64,000 bases of DNA. It comes from Ketobacter sp. MCCC 1A13808. Lineage in GTDB: Bacteria > Pseudomonadota > Gammaproteobacteria > Pseudomonadales > Ketobacteraceae. The DNA is taken from positions 1 through 64,000 of the forward strand of contig NZ_VRKW01000019.1 in assembly GCF_009746715.1 (NCBI RefSeq), given 5' to 3'. A model generated the notes under the pieces. That model made no database searches and was not told the DNA's origin. It saw only the letters and a list, made by a program, of their open reading frames with translations. The translations under genes and the position numbers were made by a program. Positions 1 through 10,963 of this stretch are shown one piece after another; the first letter of the stretch is position 1; each line of letters begins with the position of its first letter.

Positions 1-206
1 ATCGTCCGCAGTTCTACTTCCGTACAACGGATATCACCGGTGCTGTAGAGCTTCCTGAAGGCGTAGAGATGGTAATGCCGGGCGATAACATCAAGATGGA
101 TGTTACCCTGATTGCACCGATTGCGATGGAAGAAGGTCTGCGTTTCGCAATTCGTGAAGGTGGCCGTACTGTTGGTGCGGGTGTTGTAGCGAAAATTGTT
201 GAATAA
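1..206 (+). CDS. tuf: Elongation factor Tu, C-terminal end (partial)
   Basis: This is the last 67 codons of EF-Tu, the GTPase that delivers aminoacyl-tRNA to the ribosome. The gene runs off the left edge. In the frame starting at base 3 the peptide reads [13 protein letters not shown] and ends [10 protein letters not shown], the canonical domain III end of bacterial EF-Tu, followed by TAA at 204-206. Its position just before rpsJ matches the usual str operon to S10 operon junction in gammaproteobacteria. Whether it is one of two tuf copies cannot be seen here. Confidence 0.97.
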   Translation, partial: RPQFYFRTTDITGAVELPEGVEMVMPGDNIKMDVTLIAPIAMEEGLRFAIREGGRTVGAGVVAKIVE

Positions 207-709
<503 letters not shown>

Positions 710-747
710 TCGTGCTGATAAGCAGCATGGCATAAGAGGTTAATGAT

Positions 748-1386
748 ATGGCAATCGGTCTAGTCGGACGAAAATGTGGCATGACCCGTATCTTCACAGA
801 AGACGGTATGTCCGTTCCAGTTACCGTAATTGAAATTGAGCCTAACCGCATTACGCAGGTTAAGGCGCCCGAAACAGACGGGTACTCAGCTGTTCAGGTT
901 ACAACAGGGTCACGCAAAGCGTCACGCGTTGTTAAGTCAGCTGCAGGTCATTTTGCAAAAGCAGAAACCGAAGCAGGTCGGGGTTTGTGGGAATTTACGC
1001 TCACTGAAGCGGATCTGGATTCCTATAAGGTCGGCGATGCTATCCAGGTTGACTTGTTCGAAGCTGGAAGCAAAGTAGATGTGACAGGCACTTCCAAAGG
1101 TAAAGGTTTTGCCGGAACCATCAAACGATGGAACTTTAAAGGTCAGGACGCGACACATGGTAACTCCTTGTCGCATCGTGTGCCCGGTTCTATCGGTCAA
1201 AACCAATCTCCTGGCCGGGTTTTTAAAGGTAAGAAAATGGCTGGGCAAATGGGTAATCGCAAAACAACAGTACAGTCTCTTGAGGTTGTTCGGGTTGATG
1301 CTGAAAGAAATCTTCTTTTAGTTAAAGGTGCGGTTCCGGGTGCTGCTGGCAACGATGTGATCGTTAGCCCGGCTGTGAAAGGTTAA
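748..1386 (+). CDS. rplC: 50S ribosomal protein L3
   Basis: L3 is a primary 23S rRNA binder near the peptidyl transferase centre. The 212 residues show the normal L3 plan: an N-terminal [16 protein letters not shown] motif and the central loop [20 protein letters not shown], whose glutamine region is the site methylated by PrmB in E. coli. It is second in the S10 operon and 18 bases before rplD. Nothing unusual is seen. Confidence 0.98.
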   Translation: MAIGLVGRKCGMTRIFTEDGMSVPVTVIEIEPNRITQVKAPETDGYSAVQVTTGSRKASRVVKSAAGHFAKAETEAGRGLWEFTLTEADLDSYKVGDAIQVDLFEAGSKVDVTGTSKGKGFAGTIKRWNFKGQDATHGNSLSHRVPGSIGQNQSPGRVFKGKKMAGQMGNRKTTVQSLEVVRVDAERNLLLVKGAVPGAAGNDVIVSPAVKG

Positions 1387-1404
1387 GCCAAAGAGGATTA
1401 GCGG

Positions 1405-2007
1405 ATGAATCTGAATATTGCCTCTGGCGGAACTGTTAGTGTGTCAGAAGTGGCGTTTGCTAAAGAATTTAACGAGCCTCTGGTTCACCAAGTGGTAACC
1501 GCTTTTATGGCGGCTGGTCGTCAGGGTTCCAAAGCTCAAAAATCGAGAGCAGATGTAAGCGGTGGCGGTAAAAAGCCATGGCGTCAAAAAGGTACAGGGC
1601 GCGCCCGTGCGGGAACGATCCGAAGCCCCATTTGGCGTAGTGGTGGTGTTACGTTTGCAGCATCGCCGCGTGATTATAGTCAAAAAGTGAATCGCAAGAT
1701 GTATCGCGGTGCTATGCGCTGCATATTGTCTGAGTTGGTGCGCCAGGAACGTTTGGTGGTGGTTGAGGGTTTCGATCTTGAGCAACCAAAAACGAAACTG
1801 ATGGCAGCCAAGCTAAAAGAGTTAAGCGCAGAGCGAGCTTTGATTGTGGCGGCTGAAGTGAGTGAGAATGTTTATCTTGCTTCGCGTAACTTGCCGAAAG
1901 TTGAGGTTTGTGATGTGCATGCAGTGGACCCTGTTAGCCTGATAGCTCATGACAAAGTGATCATCACAGTAGATGCGCTTAAGAAGATCGAGGAGCAGCT
2001 GGCATGA
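1405..2007 (+). CDS. rplD: 50S ribosomal protein L4
   Basis: L4 lines the exit tunnel and, in E. coli, represses the S10 operon through its leader. The 200-residue length is usual. The extended loop motif [20 protein letters not shown], which contacts the tunnel wall and is the site of macrolide-resistance changes in other bacteria, is intact near residues 56-75. The last codons overlap rplW by 4 bases (ATGA), suggesting translational coupling. It is the candidate effector for the leader at 207-397. Confidence 0.98.
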   Translation: MNLNIASGGTVSVSEVAFAKEFNEPLVHQVVTAFMAAGRQGSKAQKSRADVSGGGKKPWRQKGTGRARAGTIRSPIWRSGGVTFAASPRDYSQKVNRKMYRGAMRCILSELVRQERLVVVEGFDLEQPKTKLMAAKLKELSAERALIVAAEVSENVYLASRNLPKVEVCDVHAVDPVSLIAHDKVIITVDALKKIEEQLA

Positions 2008-2300
2008 ACCAGGAACGACTTTTTAAGGTTTTGAGAGCACCTCATATTTCTGAGAAAGCTACTCTGGTTGCCGATCAAAGTAACCAGTTCGTATTTAAGG
2101 TTGCTACTGATGCCACCAAGGCTGAAGTTAAAGCTGCTGTAGAGAAAATGTGGGACGTTAAAGTTAAGTCTGTGCAAACTTTGCTTGTTAAAGGCAAGGC
2201 GAAGCGATTCGGTCGCGGCATGGGGAAACGGTCCGATTGGAAGAAAGCCTATGTGTCTCTGCAAGATGGCTTTGATATCGACTTTCTCGGCGCAGAGTGA
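2004..2300 (+). CDS. rplW: 50S ribosomal protein L23
   Basis: L23 sits at the tunnel exit and docks SRP and trigger factor. At 98 residues it matches gammaproteobacterial L23 ([20 protein letters not shown] start, [18 protein letters not shown] near the end). Its ATG overlaps the rplD stop by 4 bases, and rplB starts 16 bases downstream. Confidence 0.98.
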   Translation: MNQERLFKVLRAPHISEKATLVADQSNQFVFKVATDATKAEVKAAVEKMWDVKVKSVQTLLVKGKAKRFGRGMGKRSDWKKAYVSLQDGFDIDFLGAE

Positions 2301-2316
2301 TTAAGGAGTAGAGATC

Positions 2317-3147
2317 ATGGCATTGGTTAAAGCTAAACCTACATCACCCGGTCGCCGCTTTGTTGTAAAAGTTGTTAATCCGGATTTGCATAAGGGTGCG
2401 CCGCACGGCCCGTTATTGGATACGAACTCCAAAAAAGGTGGACGTAACAACACCGGGCGAATCACGACCCGACACAAGGGTGGCGGCCACAAGCAGCACT
2501 ACCGAATTGTCGACTTTAAACGTGACAAAGACGGTATTCCTGGCACAGTTGAGCGTTTGGAGTATGATCCTAACCGGTCTGCCCACATTGCGCTTATCAA
2601 GTTTGCAGATGGCGAACGGCGTTACATTATCGCACCTAAGGGCCTGGCTGTTGACGCTCAGGTGTTAAGTGGGCAGGACGCGCCAATTAAAGTTGGCAAC
2701 TGTTTGCCGATGCGCAATATACCAGTCGGTAGCGTGGTTCACTGCATCGAGTTGAAACCCGGTAAGGGTGCTCAGATGGTCAGAAGTGCAGGTGGTTCTG
2801 CTCAGTTGCTTGCTCGTGATGGCGCTTATGTGACATTACGGCTTCGCTCCGGCGAAATGCGCAAGGTGTTGGCGGATTGCAAAGCCACGATTGGCGAGGT
2901 AGGCAATTCAGAGCATAGCTTGGCATCGCTTGGAAAGGCCGGTGCAAAAAGATGGCGCGGTGTTCGTCCAACGGTTCGAGGCGTAGCCATGAACCCGGTT
3001 GATCACCCGCACGGTGGTGGTGAAGGTCGTACATCAGGTGGTCGCCATCCGGTAACGCCTTGGGGTGTGTCCACTAAAGGTCACAAAACACGTAAGAATA
3101 AGCGCACGAATAAGTTGATTGTTCGTCGTCGCGGTTCGAAATCGTAA
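2317..3147 (+). CDS. rplB: 50S ribosomal protein L2
   Basis: L2 is the most conserved large-subunit protein and is needed for subunit association and peptidyl transfer. The 276 residues include the C-terminal motif [20 protein letters not shown] with the conserved functional histidine, followed by the basic tail [16 protein letters not shown]. The start is preceded by AAGGAG at 2302-2307. Length and order are standard. Confidence 0.98.
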   Translation: MALVKAKPTSPGRRFVVKVVNPDLHKGAPHGPLLDTNSKKGGRNNTGRITTRHKGGGHKQHYRIVDFKRDKDGIPGTVERLEYDPNRSAHIALIKFADGERRYIIAPKGLAVDAQVLSGQDAPIKVGNCLPMRNIPVGSVVHCIELKPGKGAQMVRSAGGSAQLLARDGAYVTLRLRSGEMRKVLADCKATIGEVGNSEHSLASLGKAGAKRWRGVRPTVRGVAMNPVDHPHGGGEGRTSGGRHPVTPWGVSTKGHKTRKNKRTNKLIVRRRGSKS

Positions 3148-3168
3148 TACGGATAAGAGGTATTTATT

Positions 3169-3444
3169 GTGCCACGTTCATTGAAGAAAGGTCCGTTCAT
3201 CGACGAACATCTTTTGAAGAAAGTGGAAGAAGCTGCAGAAGCTAATTCGCGCAAGCCGATAAAGACATGGTCGCGTCGATCAATGATTCTTCCAGACATG
3301 GTGGGCCTCACTATTGCGGTTCACAATGGTCGCCAACATGTTCCAGTTATCGTATCTGAGCACATGGTTGGTCATAAATTAGGTGAATTTGCAGCTACCC
3401 GTACTTATCGGGGACACGTTGCAGATAAAAAGGCTAAACGCTAA
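3169..3444 (+). CDS. rpsS: 30S ribosomal protein S19
   Basis: S19 of the 30S head, 91 residues ([20 protein letters not shown]). The start codon is GTG at 3169-3171, the only codon that gives the conserved N-terminus, with AAGAGG at 3155-3160 as the ribosome binding site. It is followed by rplV after 11 bases. Confidence 0.97.
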   Translation: MPRSLKKGPFIDEHLLKKVEEAAEANSRKPIKTWSRRSMILPDMVGLTIAVHNGRQHVPVIVSEHMVGHKLGEFAATRTYRGHVADKKAKR

Positions 3445-3455
3445 GGGGTGCAGTG

Positions 3456-3788
3456 ATGGAAACAGCAGCTAGATTACGCAGCGCATTGATTTCTGCACAG
3501 AAAATGCGGTTAGTCGCCGATCAGGTTCGTGGTCAGAAGGTTGACCAGGCTTTGAATATACTGGCATTTAGCCCGAAGAAAGCAGCACACCTGGTAAAAA
3601 AGGTTTTGGAATCTGCGATTGCTAACGCTGAGCATAACGATGGCGCGGACGTTGACGAATTAAGGGTTTCAGAGATTTTTGTTGACGAAGCCATGACGAT
3701 GAAGCGCATTCGTCCTCGTGCTAAAGGGCGCGCTGATCGTATCATGAAGAGAACTTGCCATATCACGGTCAAGGTATCTGACAACTAG
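3456..3788 (+). CDS. rplV: 50S ribosomal protein L22
   Basis: L22 lines the exit tunnel opposite L4. I take ATG 3456 as the start because family members begin METAAxLR or MEVAAKLR and AGGGG lies at 3444-3448; the in-frame GTG at 3453 would add one residue. The 110 residues contain the tunnel hairpin region [20 protein letters not shown] near the C-terminus, intact. Confidence 0.96.
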   Translation: METAARLRSALISAQKMRLVADQVRGQKVDQALNILAFSPKKAAHLVKKVLESAIANAEHNDGADVDELRVSEIFVDEAMTMKRIRPRAKGRADRIMKRTCHITVKVSDN

Positions 3789-3800
3789 GAGACAGACCAG

Positions 3801-4490
3801 ATGGGTCAGAAAGTTCATCCGACCGGGATACGTTTGGGAATCGTTAAAAAGCATACTTCAACATGGTATGCCTCTCCCAAGCAGTACTCAGGTTATTTGC
3901 TAACAGACTTAAAAGTACGTGAGTATCTTTTCGATAAGCTGAAATCAGCTTCCGTAAGTCGAATCGAGATCGAGCGTCCTGCTGAGAACGCGCGTATTAC
4001 TATCAAAACGGCTCGGCCTGGCATAGTGATCGGTAAAAAAGGCGAAGACGTAGAAAAGCTGCGTCGTGAATTGTCTCAGATGATGGGCGTGCCTGTGCAT
4101 GTCAATATCGAGGAAGTTCGTAAGCCCGAACTGGATGCTCGTCTGGTTTCAGAAAGTATTGCCTCGCAGCTTGAGCGTCGAGTTATGTTTCGGCGAGCCA
4201 TGAAGCGAGCGGTGCAGAATGCAATTCGCTTAGGCGCTAAAGGAATTAAAGTCCAGGTATCTGGGCGATTGGGTGGAGCGGAGATCGCGCGAACTGAATG
4301 GTATCGTGAAGGTCGAGTGCCTCTTCATACACTACGTGCAGACATCGATTATGCTACTTCGCGTGCGGAAACCACTTACGGCACCATTGGTGTGAAAGTG
4401 TGGATCTTCAAAGGCGAGATTCTAGATGGTGATCTGGACCAACCTGAAGAGCAAAAAGCAAGCGCACCAAAACGTACACGTGCTAGCTAA
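3801..4490 (+). CDS. rpsC: 30S ribosomal protein S3
   Basis: S3 forms part of the mRNA entry site and helicase. The 229 residues carry the KH-type RNA-binding motif [15 protein letters not shown] around residue 74, and the C-terminal domain with [15 protein letters not shown] short Lys/Ala-rich tail follows, as in pseudomonads. The start at 3801 has GGAGA at 3788-3792. Confidence 0.98.
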   Translation: MGQKVHPTGIRLGIVKKHTSTWYASPKQYSGYLLTDLKVREYLFDKLKSASVSRIEIERPAENARITIKTARPGIVIGKKGEDVEKLRRELSQMMGVPVHVNIEEVRKPELDARLVSESIASQLERRVMFRRAMKRAVQNAIRLGAKGIKVQVSGRLGGAEIARTEWYREGRVPLHTLRADIDYATSRAETTYGTIGVKVWIFKGEILDGDLDQPEEQKASAPKRTRAS

Positions 4491-4501
4491 GGGTCAAGAA
4501 G

Positions 4502-4915
4502 ATGTTACAGCCTAAACGCACCAAATTTAGAAAGCAGCATAAAGGCCGCAACCGTGGCCTGGCTCAGGCCGGTAATAAGGTTTCATTTGGAACCATCGGT
4601 TTGAAAGCTGTGAGTCGAGGACGACTGACTGCCAGACAAATTGAAGCCGCGCGACGTGCAATGACTCGTCATGTAAAGCGGGGCGGTAAGATCTGGATTC
4701 GGGTCTTTCCTGACAAGCCGATTACAGAGAAGCCTCTTGAGGTTCGTCAAGGTAAAGGTAAAGGTAATGTTGAGTACTGGGTAGCGGAGATCCGCCCCGG
4801 AAAGATGTTGTATGAGATGGAAGGCGTTGATGAAGCAATTGCTCGTGAAGCTTTCCAGTTGGCAGCTGCTAAGTTGCCTATTCAGACAACTGTGGTAACG
4901 CGGACGGTGATGTGA
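4502..4915 (+). CDS. rplP: 50S ribosomal protein L16
   Basis: L16 helps form the aminoacyl-tRNA site. The 137 residues begin [19 protein letters not shown] and include [19 protein letters not shown] and the loop [15 protein letters not shown]. The arginine of the ARRAMTR segment area is the position hydroxylated in E. coli L16, but modification cannot be inferred here. The stop overlaps the rpmC start by one base (TGATG). Confidence 0.98.
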   Translation: MLQPKRTKFRKQHKGRNRGLAQAGNKVSFGTIGLKAVSRGRLTARQIEAARRAMTRHVKRGGKIWIRVFPDKPITEKPLEVRQGKGKGNVEYWVAEIRPGKMLYEMEGVDEAIAREAFQLAAAKLPIQTTVVTRTVM

Positions 4916-5109
4916 TGAGCGCTAGTGATTTAAGGCAAAAATCGGAATCTGAGCTCAATGAGCATTTGCTGGGTTTGTTGCGCGAGCAGTTCGAGAATCG
5001 CATGAAACTGGCTACTGGCCAGCTGGGACAACCCCATATAATCAAGCAAACTCGTCGCGATATAGCTCGCACTAAAACGATTTTGGCAGAAAAGAAGCAG
5101 GGTAATTGA
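4915..5109 (+). CDS. rpmC: 50S ribosomal protein L29
   Basis: L29 sits beside L23 at the tunnel exit. I use ATG 4915 ([18 protein letters not shown]) rather than the in-frame GTG 4912, because it gives the normal N-terminus and a TGATG stop-start overlap with rplP. The product is 64 residues with the conserved [14 protein letters not shown] helix. Confidence 0.96.
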   Translation: MSASDLRQKSESELNEHLLGLLREQFENRMKLATGQLGQPHIIKQTRRDIARTKTILAEKKQGN

Positions 5110-5111
5110 GA

Positions 5112-5378
5112 ATGACAGAAGCTACTGCGAAAACTAAGCGTACTCATACCGGCAAGGTAGTGAGTAACAAAGGTGACAAATCCGTCACTGTAATGGTAGA
5201 GCGCAAAGTTAAACACCCTGTTTATGGAAAGTTTGTGCGCCGTTCTACCAAGTTTCATGCTCACGATGAAGCTAACGAGTGTAATGCGGGGGATACAGTC
5301 ACTATTGAAGAGTGTCGTCCGTTGTCGAAAACCAAGTGCTGGCGCTTGGTGAGCATTGTTGAGAGAGCAAAGATTTAG
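5112..5378 (+). CDS. rpsQ: 30S ribosomal protein S17
   Basis: S17 is a primary 16S rRNA binder. I place the start at ATG 5112 ([20 protein letters not shown]), with AGCAGGG at 5097-5103 upstream; an in-frame TTG at 5106 would add two residues and overlap rpmC. The 88 residues include the OB-fold signature [19 protein letters not shown] and [11 protein letters not shown]. Confidence 0.96.
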   Translation: MTEATAKTKRTHTGKVVSNKGDKSVTVMVERKVKHPVYGKFVRRSTKFHAHDEANECNAGDTVTIEECRPLSKTKCWRLVSIVERAKI

Positions 5379-5417
5379 TCTTTGAAAGCTCTTGGAATTT
5401 AATTTTGGAGACTGGCA

Positions 5418-5786
5418 ATGATTCAGACCCAAACTGTACTACAGGTTGCTGATAACAGCGGTGCTCGCCGGGTGCAATGTATTAAAGTGCTTGGTGGTTC
5501 TCATCGTCGCTATGCGCGAATCGGTGACGTAATTAAAGTTTCGGTTAAGGAAGCGATTCCTCGAGGCAAAGTTAAGAAAGGCGATGTAATGAACGCTGTT
5601 GTAGTTCGCACTTGCCAAGGTGTTCGGCGTCAGGACGGCTCTCTGATCCGTTTCGATGAGAATGCCGCGGTATTGTTGAATGCGAATCGACAGCCCATCG
5701 GTACACGTATCTTCGGGCCTGTAACTCGTGAGCTTCGCGGTGATCAGTTTATGAAGATTATTTCTTTAGCCCCCGAAGTGTTATAA
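5418..5786 (+). CDS. rplN: 50S ribosomal protein L14
   Basis: L14 is at the subunit interface and is the docking site of RsfS. The 122 residues start [20 protein letters not shown] and end [11 protein letters not shown], full canonical length. GGAGA lies at 5406-5410. It is the first gene of the spc operon by E. coli convention. The 39-base gap from rpsQ shows no terminator, so the S10 and spc blocks are probably cotranscribed. Confidence 0.98.
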   Translation: MIQTQTVLQVADNSGARRVQCIKVLGGSHRRYARIGDVIKVSVKEAIPRGKVKKGDVMNAVVVRTCQGVRRQDGSLIRFDENAAVLLNANRQPIGTRIFGPVTRELRGDQFMKIISLAPEVL

Positions 5787-5802
5787 GGCTGAGGTAATCA
5801 AT

Positions 5803-6123
5803 ATGTTAAAGATCAAACGCAATGACGAAGTAGTTATCATCGCTGGCCGTGATAAGGGTAAGCGGGGCAAGGTTCTTAAAGTGTTGGAAGGTAAGTTGCT
5901 CATTAGCGGTATTAATATCGTTAAGAAGCACCAAAAGCCGAACCCACAAAAAGGCGCTGCTGGTGGCATAGTTGAAAAAGAGGCCCCTATACAGGTTTCA
6001 AACGTTGCCATATTCAACCCACAGACCCAAAAAGCGGATCGTGTTGGATTTAAATTCCTTGAGGATGGCAAGAAGGTTCGTTGTTTTAAATCAACGAACG
6101 AAGTCATTGAGGAGCAGGCGTAA
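5803..6123 (+). CDS. rplX: 50S ribosomal protein L24
   Basis: L24 initiates 50S assembly. The 106 residues hold the KOW motif ([22 protein letters not shown]) at the N-terminus and [20 protein letters not shown] in the middle. Length and order are standard in the spc operon. Confidence 0.97.
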   Translation: MLKIKRNDEVVIIAGRDKGKRGKVLKVLEGKLLISGINIVKKHQKPNPQKGAAGGIVEKEAPIQVSNVAIFNPQTQKADRVGFKFLEDGKKVRCFKSTNEVIEEQA

Positions 6124-6147
6124 GCCTGAAGGTTACGGGTTATAGCA

Positions 6148-6687
6148 ATGAGCAGATTGAAAGAAGTCTACAAGAACGAGATCGTATCAAAGCTGCAAGA
6201 GCAGTTTTCATACAAGAGCGTAATGGAAGTTCCTAAAATCACTAAAATCACACTGAACATGGGTGTGGGTGAAGCCGCAGCAGATAAAAAAGCGATTGAT
6301 GGTGCTGTTGCTGATATGGCGCTTATTAGCGGCCAAAAGCCGCTCGTTACTAACGCTAGAAAGTCAGTAGCGGGTTTTAAAATCCGTGAGGGCTGGCCGA
6401 TCGGCGCGAAGGTCACGCTTCGTGGTGAGCGTATGTACGAATTCCTGGATCGTCTGGTTTCGATGGCTATCCCGCGTATCCGTGATTTTCGGGGCTTAAA
6501 TCCTAAGTCATTCGATGGCCGTGGCAATTACAGCATGGGGATCAAAGAGCAAATCGTATTCCCTGAAATCGAGTATGACAAGATCGACAAGATTCGCGGT
6601 ATGGATATCACCATCACTACCACAGCGAAGTCTAATGAAGAAGGCAGAGCGTTGCTCGAAGCCTTTCAGTTCCCGCTAAAGAAATAG
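6148..6687 (+). CDS. rplE: 50S ribosomal protein L5
   Basis: L5 binds 5S rRNA in the central protuberance. The 179 residues include [10 protein letters not shown], the P-site loop [20 protein letters not shown] and the C-terminal [19 protein letters not shown]. The start has GAAGG at 6127-6131 some distance upstream. The next gene, rpsN, follows after 10 bases. Confidence 0.98.
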   Translation: MSRLKEVYKNEIVSKLQEQFSYKSVMEVPKITKITLNMGVGEAAADKKAIDGAVADMALISGQKPLVTNARKSVAGFKIREGWPIGAKVTLRGERMYEFLDRLVSMAIPRIRDFRGLNPKSFDGRGNYSMGIKEQIVFPEIEYDKIDKIRGMDITITTTAKSNEEGRALLEAFQFPLKK

Positions 6688-6697
6688 GTGAAATAGA

Positions 6698-7003
6698 ATG
6701 GCAAAGGTTTCAATGATCGAGCGTGAAAAAAAGCGCCAAATCACGGTAGCAAAATTCGCCAAGAAGCGTGCGGAGCTGAAAGCGATCATAAATGATCCGA
6801 ATAGCAGCGAAGAAGAGCGCTGGGAAGCACAGCTGAAATTGCAAAAGCAACCTAGAAATGCATCTCCAGCGCGTTTGCGTAATCGTTGTGGTATTACAGG
6901 CCGTCCACACGGCTTTTATCGCAAGTTTGGTTTAGCACGTAACAAGTTGCGTGAAGCTGCGATGCGCGGAGATGTTCCCGGCCTGGTTAAGTCCAGCTGG
7001 TAA
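6698..7003 (+). CDS. rpsN: 30S ribosomal protein S14 (zinc-free long form)
   Basis: S14 of the 30S head. At 101 residues it is the long form without the CxxC zinc ribbon; only one cysteine is present, in [12 protein letters not shown]. The C-terminal [26 protein letters not shown] is canonical. Because this copy needs no zinc, it cannot be a zinc-regulated paralogue pair member of the C+ type. Confidence 0.98.
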   Translation: MAKVSMIEREKKRQITVAKFAKKRAELKAIINDPNSSEEERWEAQLKLQKQPRNASPARLRNRCGITGRPHGFYRKFGLARNKLREAAMRGDVPGLVKSSW

Positions 7004-7027
7004 TTACGGTTTACGGAGCATTAAATC

Positions 7028-7420
7028 ATGAGTATGCAAGATCCTTTATCGGATATGTTGACACGAATTCGCAACGGGCAAATGGCTAAGAAGGCCACTG
7101 TTGCCATGCCTTCTTCGAAAACCAAAATTGCGGTCGCGAAAGTACTGCAAGACGAAGGTTATATCGCAGGTTACTCCGTTGAAGGCGATAAGATTCCAGA
7201 GTTAACAGTAGAGCTGAAGTACTTTGAAGGCAAAGCTGTTATTGAAGAAATAAAACGCGTAAGCCGGCCAGGACTGCGCATTTATAAGTCAAACGACTCT
7301 ATACCTAAGGTGATGGGTGGGCTGGGTGTAGCCATTGTATCCACCGATAGGGGCGTTATGACTGATCGAGCTGCTCGCGCTGCCGGCGTCGGTGGTGAAG
7401 TGCTTTGTTACGTATCTTAA
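7028..7420 (+). CDS. rpsH: 30S ribosomal protein S8
   Basis: S8 organises the central domain of 16S rRNA and in E. coli represses the spc operon at the rplE region. The 130 residues begin [18 protein letters not shown] and end with the conserved [26 protein letters not shown]. Full length, with a 24-base gap from rpsN. Confidence 0.98.
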   Translation: MSMQDPLSDMLTRIRNGQMAKKATVAMPSSKTKIAVAKVLQDEGYIAGYSVEGDKIPELTVELKYFEGKAVIEEIKRVSRPGLRIYKSNDSIPKVMGGLGVAIVSTDRGVMTDRAARAAGVGGEVLCYVS

Positions 7421-7433
7421 TAGGTGGTCAGCG

Positions 7434-7967
7434 ATGTCACGTGTAGCTAAAAGCCCTATTGAAATTCCTTCTGGCGTGAATTTTAGCCAGAGCGGTCAGG
7501 AATTGACGGTTAAGGGTTCTAAGGGCGAATTGAAACTGAACGTCCACCCGCTGGTCCTAGTGGAAGTGGAAGGTAGTGTAGTACAGGTCAAGCCGCATGC
7601 AGAAAGCCAGGAAGCATGGGCGATGGCAGGTACATTCCGATCTCTGGTTAACAACATGGTCACGGGTGTTAATTCGGGTTTTGAGAGAAAATTAGAGCTG
7701 ATTGGTGTAGGTTACCGGGCTCAAGCCAAAGGCAATGTTCTGAGTTTGACGCTGGGTTTTTCGCACCCTGTCGAATATCAACTGCCTGAAGGTGTCACAG
7801 CGGAAACACCGACTCAAACTGAAGTGGTGTTGAAGAGCGCGAACAAGCAGTTGCTTGGTCAGGTCGCAGCAAACGTGCGGGCCTTTCGCCCACCTGAGCC
7901 GTATAAAGGTAAAGGTGTTCGCTATTCTGATGAACAAGTTCTTCGCAAAGAAGCGAAGAAGAAATAA
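7434..7967 (+). CDS. rplF: 50S ribosomal protein L6
   Basis: L6 lies near the GTPase-associated centre. The start is set at ATG 7434 ([15 protein letters not shown]), the family N-terminus, with AGGTGG at 7422-7427. An upstream in-frame GTG at 7392 lies inside rpsH and is rejected. The 177 residues include the duplicated L6 fold and the C-terminal [20 protein letters not shown]. Confidence 0.97.
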   Translation: MSRVAKSPIEIPSGVNFSQSGQELTVKGSKGELKLNVHPLVLVEVEGSVVQVKPHAESQEAWAMAGTFRSLVNNMVTGVNSGFERKLELIGVGYRAQAKGNVLSLTLGFSHPVEYQLPEGVTAETPTQTEVVLKSANKQLLGQVAANVRAFRPPEPYKGKGVRYSDEQVLRKEAKKK

Positions 7968-7987
7968 TTGGTGAGATGACAGTAGCC

Positions 7988-8335
7988 ATGAATGACAAAA
8001 AATTTGCGCGTTTGCGCCGGGCGAAACGCACCAGAATGAAGATTCGCGAGTTGAATCAGACCCGTTTGACGGTAAATCGGACTGGCAAACATATTTACGC
8101 TCAGGTGATTTCCACTGACGGCAGTAATGTGATCGTTAGTGCGTCAACCAACGAGAAAGGTTTTCAGGGAGCGACCAGCAACCGTGATGCAGCAGCAGCC
8201 ATTGGTTCGTTGATAGCTGAACGCGCCAAAGAAAAGGGCGTTACCAAAGTAGCGTTTGATCGATCCGGGTTTAAATATCACGGTCGGGTTCAAGCATTGG
8301 CAGATGCAGCGCGTGAAGGCGGCCTTGAGTTTTAA
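7988..8335 (+). CDS. rplR: 50S ribosomal protein L18
   Basis: L18 binds 5S rRNA with L5. Two in-frame ATGs exist, 7976 and 7988. I prefer 7988 ([22 protein letters not shown]) because it matches family N-termini and leaves GGTGAG (7970-7975) upstream, whereas that motif would touch a start at 7976. The product is 115 residues and ends [20 protein letters not shown] plus EGGLEF. Confidence 0.93.
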   Translation: MNDKKFARLRRAKRTRMKIRELNQTRLTVNRTGKHIYAQVISTDGSNVIVSASTNEKGFQGATSNRDAAAAIGSLIAERAKEKGVTKVAFDRSGFKYHGRVQALADAAREGGLEF

Positions 8336-8346
8336 AGGGTATTGAA

Positions 8347-8847
8347 ATGGCAAAAGTTGAAGATAAAAACGAAGGTTTCCAGGAAAAATTAGTCCAGGTA
8401 AACCGCGTTGCTAAAGTGGTCAAGGGCGGACGGATATTCGGTTTCACCGCGTTGACCGTAGTTGGCGATGGCAACGGCAAAGTGGGCTTTGGAAGTGGTA
8501 AGGCTCGCGAAGTACCGGTTGCGATCCAAAAGGCTCTTGAAGCGGCCCGGCGTAACATGGTCTCGGTCGAGCTGAATGGCACGACCCTGCAACATCAGAT
8601 CAAGGCGCAACATGGGTCCTCAAAGGTCTATCTTCAGCCAGCATCCGATGGTACCGGCATTATTGCCGGAGGCGCAATGCGTGCGGTTTTAGAGGTTGCA
8701 GGTGTTCAAAACGTTCTGGCGAAGTGCTACGGCTCAACTAATCCAATGAACGTGGTACGTGCAACCGTTAAAGGTTTGGCCTCTATGAAGTCTCCTGAAG
8801 ACGTGGCAGCCAAGCGTGGGAAGAGCGTAGAAGAAATTCTGGGATAA
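8347..8847 (+). CDS. rpsE: 30S ribosomal protein S5
   Basis: S5 is a fidelity protein at the mRNA entry site. The 166 residues carry the N-terminal double-stranded-RNA-binding S5 domain ([20 protein letters not shown]) and the loop [12 protein letters not shown], ending GKSVEEILG. It sits 11 bases after rplR and 5 bases before rpmD. Confidence 0.98.
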   Translation: MAKVEDKNEGFQEKLVQVNRVAKVVKGGRIFGFTALTVVGDGNGKVGFGSGKAREVPVAIQKALEAARRNMVSVELNGTTLQHQIKAQHGSSKVYLQPASDGTGIIAGGAMRAVLEVAGVQNVLAKCYGSTNPMNVVRATVKGLASMKSPEDVAAKRGKSVEEILG

Positions 8848-8852
8848 GAACC

Positions 8853-9038
8853 ATGAGCAAGAACACCATCAAAGTAACACAGACTAAAAGCTCAATCGGC
8901 CGTGTCGAAAGCCATAAAGCAAGCCTTCGAGGTTTGGGTCTTCGGCGCATAGGGCATACTGTTGAAGTGGAAGATACAGCTTCGGTTCGCGGTATGGTCA
9001 ATAAGGTGTATTACATGGTTCGTGTTGAGGGTGAATGA
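8853..9038 (+). CDS. rpmD: 50S ribosomal protein L30
   Basis: L30 is a small protein of the central region of 50S. The 61 residues ([35 protein letters not shown]) fit the family exactly. It is packed tightly between rpsE and rplO with 5-base and 1-base gaps, indicating translational coupling. Confidence 0.97.
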   Translation: MSKNTIKVTQTKSSIGRVESHKASLRGLGLRRIGHTVEVEDTASVRGMVNKVYYMVRVEGE

Positions 9039-9039
9039 C

Positions 9040-9474
9040 ATGAGATTAAATAGCTTGAGTCCGGCAACTGGTTCCAAACCAAGTGCAAAGCGACGCGGCC
9101 GCGGTATCGGTAGTGGGCTGGGTAAAACAGGTGGACGTGGTGTGAAAGGTCAGACTTCTCGCTCCGGTGGCACTGTTAAGCCAGGTTTCGAAGGTGGTCA
9201 GATGCCAATTCAGCGTCGTTTGCCGAAGTTTGGCTTTACCTCGCAAAAAGCATTGATTACTCAAGAAGTGCGTTTGTCCGAGTTGGCAAAAGTTGAAAGC
9301 GATGTGGTTGATTTGGGAGCTCTTCAAGCTGCAGGGATTATCCGACGTAGTACCAAGTTCGCCAAGGTCGTACTATCCGGTGAGATAAACAAAGCGGTTA
9401 CCTTAAAGGGAATTCCAGCAACTAAAGGCGCAAAAGCTGCGATTGAAGCTGCTGGTGGAAAAGTAGAGGAATAG
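9040..9474 (+). CDS. rplO: 50S ribosomal protein L15
   Basis: L15 is a late assembly protein of 50S. The start is ATG 9040 ([20 protein letters not shown]), which gives the family N-terminus; the open frame reaches back into rpmD from 8962 but that part is not conserved. The 144 residues include the glycine-rich [20 protein letters not shown] and [18 protein letters not shown]. Confidence 0.97.
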   Translation: MRLNSLSPATGSKPSAKRRGRGIGSGLGKTGGRGVKGQTSRSGGTVKPGFEGGQMPIQRRLPKFGFTSQKALITQEVRLSELAKVESDVVDLGALQAAGIIRRSTKFAKVVLSGEINKAVTLKGIPATKGAKAAIEAAGGKVEE

Positions 9475-9475
9475 A

Positions 9476-10816
9476 ATGGCAACCAAGCCCCAGCAAACCG
9501 GCATGCCGAACGCAAATTCTGCGGGAATGGGAGAACTTTGGGCTCGTCTCAAGTTTTTGTTCTTCGCAATTTTGATTTATCGCATTGGGGCGCACATTCC
9601 TGTACCTGGTATCGACCCGGTACAGTTGCAGAACCTGTTCAATCAGCAACAAGACACGATTCTTAGCCTGTTTAACATGTTCTCAGGTGGTGCTTTAGAG
9701 CGTATGTCTATTCTGGCATTGGGGATAATGCCTTATATATCAGCCTCTATAATCATGCAGTTGCTTACTGCGGTCAGTCCTCAGTTGGAGCAACTGAAGA
9801 AAGAAGGAGAGGCGGGCCGACGCAAGATTTCACAATATACCCGATATGGCACTCTGGGTTTGGCGACCTTGCAGTCTCTGGGTATGGCCATGGCACTGCA
9901 GAGTCAAGGAGTTACCTTGACCGTTGGTTTCAGTTGGCTCTTCCCTGCTGTCGTTGCGTTGACAACAGGCACGATGTTTTTGATGTGGGTCGGTGAGCAA
10001 GTCACGGAGCGCGGGATTGGTAATGGTATTTCGATGATCATCTTCGCGGGTATTGTTGCGGGCCTTCCGCAAGCCATTGGTCAGGCTTTGGAGGCTACCC
10101 GTCAGGGAGAGCTGAATATCGCCGTGTTACTGGTATTGGCTGTTGTTGCTGTGGTGGTAGTTTTCTTTGTAGTGTTTATGGAGCGGGCGCAAAGGCGGAT
10201 AACGATTAACTACGCCCGTCGCCAGCAAGGCAAAAAGATGTTTGCTGCGCAGCAGTCTCATCTGCCAATGAAAATCAATATGGCCGGTGTTATTCCACCG
10301 ATATTTGCAACGAGTATTTTACTTTTCCCTGCAAGTATCGGTCAGTGGTTCGGTGAGAACGAAAATATGGCGTGGTTGCAAGAAGTCTCTTTGGCACTGA
10401 GCCCGGGCCAGCCGCTGTATTTATTGCTTTTCGCTTTGCTTATTGTGTTTTTCTGTTACTTCTATACGGCGATTATGTTTAATCCCAAGGACGTAGCGGA
10501 TAACTTGAAAAAATCTGGCGCTTTTGTACCTGGGATTCGTCCCGGAGAGCAAACCGCCAAATACATCGACGGGGTGTTAGGTCGTTTGACATTGGTCGGC
10601 GCGTTGTACATCACGCTGGTGTGTCTGTTACCACAGGGCTTACAAGCGTTTGGTAATGTCCCGTTCTATTTAGGCGGTACGTCGCTACTGATCGTTGTCG
10701 TTGTGGTTATGGACTTTATGGCGCAGGTACAAAGTCACCTGATGTCCAAGCAATACGAGTCCTTGATGAAGAAAGCAAACCTGAAAGGCTACGGCGGAAC
10801 CGGCCTAGTTCGATAA
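9476..10816 (+). CDS. secY: Protein translocase subunit SecY
   Basis: SecY is the central channel of the Sec translocon in the inner membrane. The 446 residues contain ten hydrophobic membrane segments and the signatures [31 protein letters not shown] (plug and TM2 area) and [17 protein letters not shown]. The C-terminal cytosolic end [20 protein letters not shown] matches gammaproteobacteria. It starts one base after rplO, as in the standard spc operon. Confidence 0.98.
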   Translation: MATKPQQTGMPNANSAGMGELWARLKFLFFAILIYRIGAHIPVPGIDPVQLQNLFNQQQDTILSLFNMFSGGALERMSILALGIMPYISASIIMQLLTAVSPQLEQLKKEGEAGRRKISQYTRYGTLGLATLQSLGMAMALQSQGVTLTVGFSWLFPAVVALTTGTMFLMWVGEQVTERGIGNGISMIIFAGIVAGLPQAIGQALEATRQGELNIAVLLVLAVVAVVVVFFVVFMERAQRRITINYARRQQGKKMFAAQQSHLPMKINMAGVIPPIFATSILLFPASIGQWFGENENMAWLQEVSLALSPGQPLYLLLFALLIVFFCYFYTAIMFNPKDVADNLKKSGAFVPGIRPGEQTAKYIDGVLGRLTLVGALYITLVCLLPQGLQAFGNVPFYLGGTSLLIVVVVVMDFMAQVQSHLMSKQYESLMKKANLKGYGGTGLVR

Positions 10817-10846
10817 GGTTTACCCTAAGCTTATTTGGAGTTTGAC

Positions 10847-10963
10847 ATGAAAGTTCAGGCATCAGTAAAGAAGATTTGCCGTAACTGCAAGATAGTACGT
10901 CGCAAAGGCGCTGTACGCGTGATATGCAGTTCTGAGCCCCGCCATAAGCAGCGCCAGGGCTAA
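10847..10963 (+). CDS. rpmJ: 50S ribosomal protein L36 (zinc-binding form)
   Basis: This 38-codon gene encodes L36 ([19 protein letters not shown] at its start and EPRHKQRQG at its end). Cys11, Cys14, Cys27 and His33 form the zinc site, so this is the C+ form. TTGGAG at 10835-10840 is the ribosome binding site. It closes the spc operon, 30 bases after secY. In many gammaproteobacteria a zinc-free L36 paralogue exists elsewhere under Zur control; none is in this window. Confidence 0.96.
   Translation: MKVQASVKKICRNCKIVRRKGAVRVICSSEPRHKQRQG

Noticed and set aside
8271-8613. Antisense open frames in the ribosomal cluster (for example 8271-8582 and 8389-8613 on the minus strand)
   Set aside because: They are shadows of highly conserved ribosomal genes on the other strand and have no ribosome binding sites or family motifs.
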